From: an uncultured Spirochaetaceae bacterium
GTDB lineage: Bacteria; Spirochaetota; Spirochaetia; Sphaerochaetales; Sphaerochaetaceae
Direction: 5' to 3'
Length of the DNA stretch: 15,994 nucleotides
Assembly: GCA_947630635.1 (NCBI GenBank)
Contig: CANRIJ010000020.1
Coordinates: forward strand, 1-15,994
The position numbers and the translations under genes were made by a program. This document shows positions 13,660 to 15,994 of this stretch, one piece after another (the stretch's first letter is position 1; each line of letters opens with the position of its first letter). The notes under the pieces are model-generated. The model ran no database searches. It was given only the letters and a program-made list of their open reading frames with translations, and was not told where the DNA came from.

Positions 13660-14775
13660 ATGATTCTAATAACGGTTTTATTCTTTGTTTTCATCGCTTT
13701 GGGAGTGGTGGAAAACTTTTTTCATAAAAAGCATCTTGAGAGCATACCAATTCGCATCCTGGTCAACGGTACTAGGGGAAAGACTACAGTATGCAGGATG
13801 CTTGTGAAGGCCCTTAATGATAAGGGCATAAGAACGGTTGGCAGAACAACTGGCTCAGATGCTCTTCAGATTCTTCCTGATGGGAAGGAGATACCGGTCA
13901 ATAGAAGAAAGAGCGCAAATATAATCGAGATGGTCTCTTTCTTTAGATTTGCCTATAGAGAGAAGGCCGAGTGTGTTGTAGTCGAGTGTATGGCACTAGG
14001 TGAGGAGAATCAGAAGACCATTGCCAAAAAGCTCGTTAAGCCGACTATAACTGTGATTGTCAATTCATACGTAGATCACATAGGCGAGATTGGAAAGACA
14101 AAGGAAGAGACAATAAGGGTTCTTTCGAAGTCTGTTGGCGATAAGACTGTGCTATTTGCAACGGAGAGCGAGTATGAGAGCCTGGTAAAGGATTTCCATC
14201 TTGTGAATGTAAGGCACTTTGATATTGAGTCCAATCTTCCTATTCATGATATGAATGTCTCTATTATTGTGGACGTTCTCTCATATCTTGGACTGACAGA
14301 GGAAGAGGCTCTCAAGGGGGCTATCGGCTACTCGCCTGATATTGGGCTTATTAGGGACATTGAGCTTCAAAATGGTGTTATGTTCATCAATTCATTCTCT
14401 GTTAATGATCCCAAGTCAATGCATGAGGAGATTGAGAGGGCTCTTTGCTTTAAGAAGAAGCTGAATCTGATTTTCAATAGCAGAATGGATAGAGAGTATA
14501 GGATACTCTCTTTTGAAGAGGCACTTAGGGGTGTAGAGGGCATAAATAGAGTCTATATAATTGGAAACTATAAGAAAAAAGTAGCCTTTCATGTCAGGCG
14601 AAAGACAAAGGCGACCTTGGAGACCATAAAGCCCGAAGCACTCTTTGATTTGATAAAAAAGTCCAGGGATGAGATATTCCTAGGGCTGGGAAATATAAAA
14701 GGCGATGGAGAAAAACTCGTGGAGAAGATAATTCCAAAGGGAGGCGATTATGCTGGCAACGGCGGTAGCATTTAG
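13660..14775 (+). CDS. pgsB: Poly-gamma-glutamate synthase subunit PgsB/CapB
   Basis: PgsB is a Mur-ligase-like ATP-dependent amide ligase that, with PgsC, polymerises glutamate through gamma-carboxyl bonds at the cytoplasmic membrane. The 371-residue protein follows B. subtilis PgsB (393 aa) throughout. It has an N-terminal membrane helix (residues 2-17), the P-loop NGTRGKTT (36-43), VVECMALGEENQ, VIVNSYVDHIGEIGKT, and the C-terminal GLGNIKGDGEKLVEKI. The ATG at 13660 gives the family N-terminus; a TTG at 13648 inside the terminator is less likely. No free ribosome site exists: the only candidate, GAGGGG (13640-13645), overlaps the loop and 3' arm of the terminator hairpin, 14 bases upstream. 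Codons here, unlike the C69 genes, include many ATA and AGG. It overlaps pgsC by 26 bases. Confidence 0.92.
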   Translation: MILITVLFFVFIALGVVENFFHKKHLESIPIRILVNGTRGKTTVCRMLVKALNDKGIRTVGRTTGSDALQILPDGKEIPVNRRKSANIIEMVSFFRFAYREKAECVVVECMALGEENQKTIAKKLVKPTITVIVNSYVDHIGEIGKTKEETIRVLSKSVGDKTVLFATESEYESLVKDFHLVNVRHFDIESNLPIHDMNVSIIVDVLSYLGLTEEEALKGAIGYSPDIGLIRDIELQNGVMFINSFSVNDPKSMHEEIERALCFKKKLNLIFNSRMDREYRILSFEEALRGVEGINRVYIIGNYKKKVAFHVRRKTKATLETIKPEALFDLIKKSRDEIFLGLGNIKGDGEKLVEKIIPKGGDYAGNGGSI

Positions 14776-15181
14776 CATTCTTTTGAGTTTTGCAAGTTCT
14801 GAGTTTCTTGGCATACTCACCGGAGGTCTTATAAGCGGCGGCTATTTGGCGTTTTTTTTAGAGCAGCCATTTAGAGTTGTATCTACTTTGGCTCTTGCCC
14901 TTATAACCTACGGTATAGTCAAGATACTCTACAATTTTGTTATCATTTATGGCAGAAGAAGGTTTATTCTGACTGTCATAATCTCTCTTTTGCTCTCAAT
15001 GCTCTATGAGAGGCTCTTCTTCTATATGACAAGTATCCCCTTTGATACGAGAATCATAGGGTATATTATTCCAGGACTCATAGCAAATGACTGTGAGAAA
15101 CAGGGAATATGGAAGACACTATTAATGGTTTTGCTTATAGCGGTGGTGATATGGCTATTTCTACATCTGGGTCTTCTGTAA
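14750..15181 (+). CDS. pgsC: Poly-gamma-glutamate biosynthesis membrane protein PgsC/CapC
   Basis: PgsC is the integral-membrane partner of PgsB and is needed for polymerisation. The 143-residue protein has about four to five membrane segments. It shows the PgsC patterns GILTGGLISGGYLAFFLEQP near the N-terminus, YGRRRF in the middle, and a GYIIPGLIANDCEKQG stretch near the C-terminus, matching what I recall of B. subtilis PgsC (149 aa). AAGGGAGG (14737-14744) lies five bases before the ATG, the best ribosome site in the pgs block, although the start is buried in pgsB. It overlaps pgsW by 31 bases, so the three genes are translationally coupled. Confidence 0.92.
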   Translation: MLATAVAFSILLSFASSEFLGILTGGLISGGYLAFFLEQPFRVVSTLALALITYGIVKILYNFVIIYGRRRFILTVIISLLLSMLYERLFFYMTSIPFDTRIIGYIIPGLIANDCEKQGIWKTLLMVLLIAVVIWLFLHLGLL

Positions 15182-15994
15182 AGAAGAAAACATGGCTTTT
15201 GAATCTTATTCTCATTTTGGCTTTCCTAGTCGCAGTTGGAGGAGTTGTTCTTGCAATTGTTCTTGAGCATACTGAGGAGCTTGACTATTCAGAGATGCAA
15301 TATAATGCGGCAGTCAGGATGGCCAATGCAGAGGCATATATTAAGGAGCAGATGCTCCTTCAGGGCATCGAGATAGAGCCAGAGGATCTCAATAAGACTG
15401 GTATCCTGGGCCCTGAATTCACAGAGCTGACCTCTACCCCTGGAAATCCAGATGTCAAGAGAACAACACTGGTTCCTGATTTTGCGGGAGCAATGGTCAG
15501 ATATTTTCATGATGCTGGAATGAAAGAGGGTGATACTATCGCAGTTGGCTCGTCTGGATCTTTCCCTGGCTTGATGATAGCTGTTTTGACAGCTGCTACT
15601 GAGATGGGTCTCAATACAAGGCTTATAGTATCGGCGGGATCTTCGATGCATGGCGCTACAAGACCTGAGTACAACATCTTTGATATAGCAGACGATCTTT
15701 TAGAGGGCGGATTTGCTGATTTTGATATCCTTGCAGTCTCCCCAGGCGGACCGAACGACAGAGGCGGCGGAGTCATGGAGGGAATAATCTGGTTTAATAC
15801 CGCAGAGCTCTCCTTCCAGCTTTGCCGCGACACTGGATATGACATTATAGATGTAGAGAATCTCGCTGATAACATCAAAAAGAGAATGGAGCTCTACGGT
15901 GATGTGGATATGTTCGTGAATGTCGGAGGCGGCATACAGAATGTTATACGGGCGCACCTCGGCGAACAAGCTCTCGACGTTTGTAAGGGAGATA
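15151..15994 (+). CDS. pgsW: Poly-gamma-glutamate system protein PgsW-like, 3' end outside window
   Basis: This is the third protein of PgsB/PgsC/PgsW-type loci; its molecular role is not established as far as I know. The first 281 codons are present and open to the window edge. A short polar N-terminus with three lysines precedes one membrane helix (about residues 16-35), so the rest should face outward. The exported part contains glycine-rich loops (AVGSSGSFPG, SPGGPNDRGGG, NVGGG) and an SAGSSMHGATRPE motif. The ATG at 15151 is preceded by GGTGGTG (15142-15148) and lies inside pgsC with a 31-base overlap. I see no CapA/PgsA gene before it. Assignment rests on position after pgsBC and remembered family pattern. 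Confidence 0.82.
   Translation, partial: MAISTSGSSVKKKTWLLNLILILAFLVAVGGVVLAIVLEHTEELDYSEMQYNAAVRMANAEAYIKEQMLLQGIEIEPEDLNKTGILGPEFTELTSTPGNPDVKRTTLVPDFAGAMVRYFHDAGMKEGDTIAVGSSGSFPGLMIAVLTAATEMGLNTRLIVSAGSSMHGATRPEYNIFDIADDLLEGGFADFDILAVSPGGPNDRGGGVMEGIIWFNTAELSFQLCRDTGYDIIDVENLADNIKKRMELYGDVDMFVNVGGGIQNVIRAHLGEQALDVCKGD

Noticed and set aside
1..15994. CRISPR array, insertion sequence, prophage, rRNA
   Set aside because: No regularly spaced direct repeats, transposase or phage genes, or rRNA-like segments are visible on either strand.

Overview
The window looks like chromosomal DNA of a host-associated anaerobic bacterium. It has moderate GC, tightly packed short operons, strong AGA use for arginine, a 5-keto-4-deoxyuronate isomerase, and a PgsB/PgsC/PgsW-type poly-gamma-glutamate locus. 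That combination suggests an uncultured Spirochaetota-like gut bacterium. Fusobacteriota, Synergistota or a Firmicute are not excluded, and taxonomy is inference only.

Positions 1-6361 carry housekeeping and metabolic genes. After a terminator (27-50) comes a single-gene unit, kduI (122-964), with its own terminator. A four-gene sulfur amino-acid operon follows: metN, metI, a DUF3737 beta-helix protein and a PatB/MalY-type C-S lyase. These genes overlap or nearly touch. Then come two convergent arrangements: patB/msrA share a CTAG, and mutT/GNAT share a TTAA, each tetranucleotide encoding both stop codons. A tRNA-Ala(GGC) lies on the minus strand upstream of the GNAT gene, separated from it by a hairpin.

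Positions 6362-6845 are an AT-rich, gene-free stretch that precedes the main point of interest.

Positions 6846-15994 form one same-strand locus in two blocks. Block 1 (6846-13608) encodes a secreted DUF6305-like protein, a DctM/IT-superfamily-like permease, a tiny two-helix membrane protein, a membrane-anchored aspartoacylase/succinylglutamate-desuccinylase-like metallohydrolase, and two tandem paralogous secreted C69-family Ntn peptidases. It ends at a strong terminator-like hairpin (13624-13659). Block 2 starts directly after that hairpin's T-tract: pgsB, pgsC and pgsW, overlapping one another and running off the window. PgsB/PgsC are the amide ligase and membrane partner that make poly-gamma-glutamate in other bacteria.

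Read together, the locus pairs an ATP-dependent polyamide synthase with exported amide hydrolases and a carboxylate-type transporter. The most attractive hypothesis is a complete system to make, trim and recycle poly-gamma-glutamate or a related gamma-linked polymer, in which the C69 enzymes and the metallohydrolase replace the usual CapD/PgdS-type enzymes. Codon use differs sharply between the blocks (block 1 avoids ATA and AGG), which suggests block 1 is expressed far more strongly than pgsBCW. No mobile element, integrase, rRNA or CRISPR array is visible.
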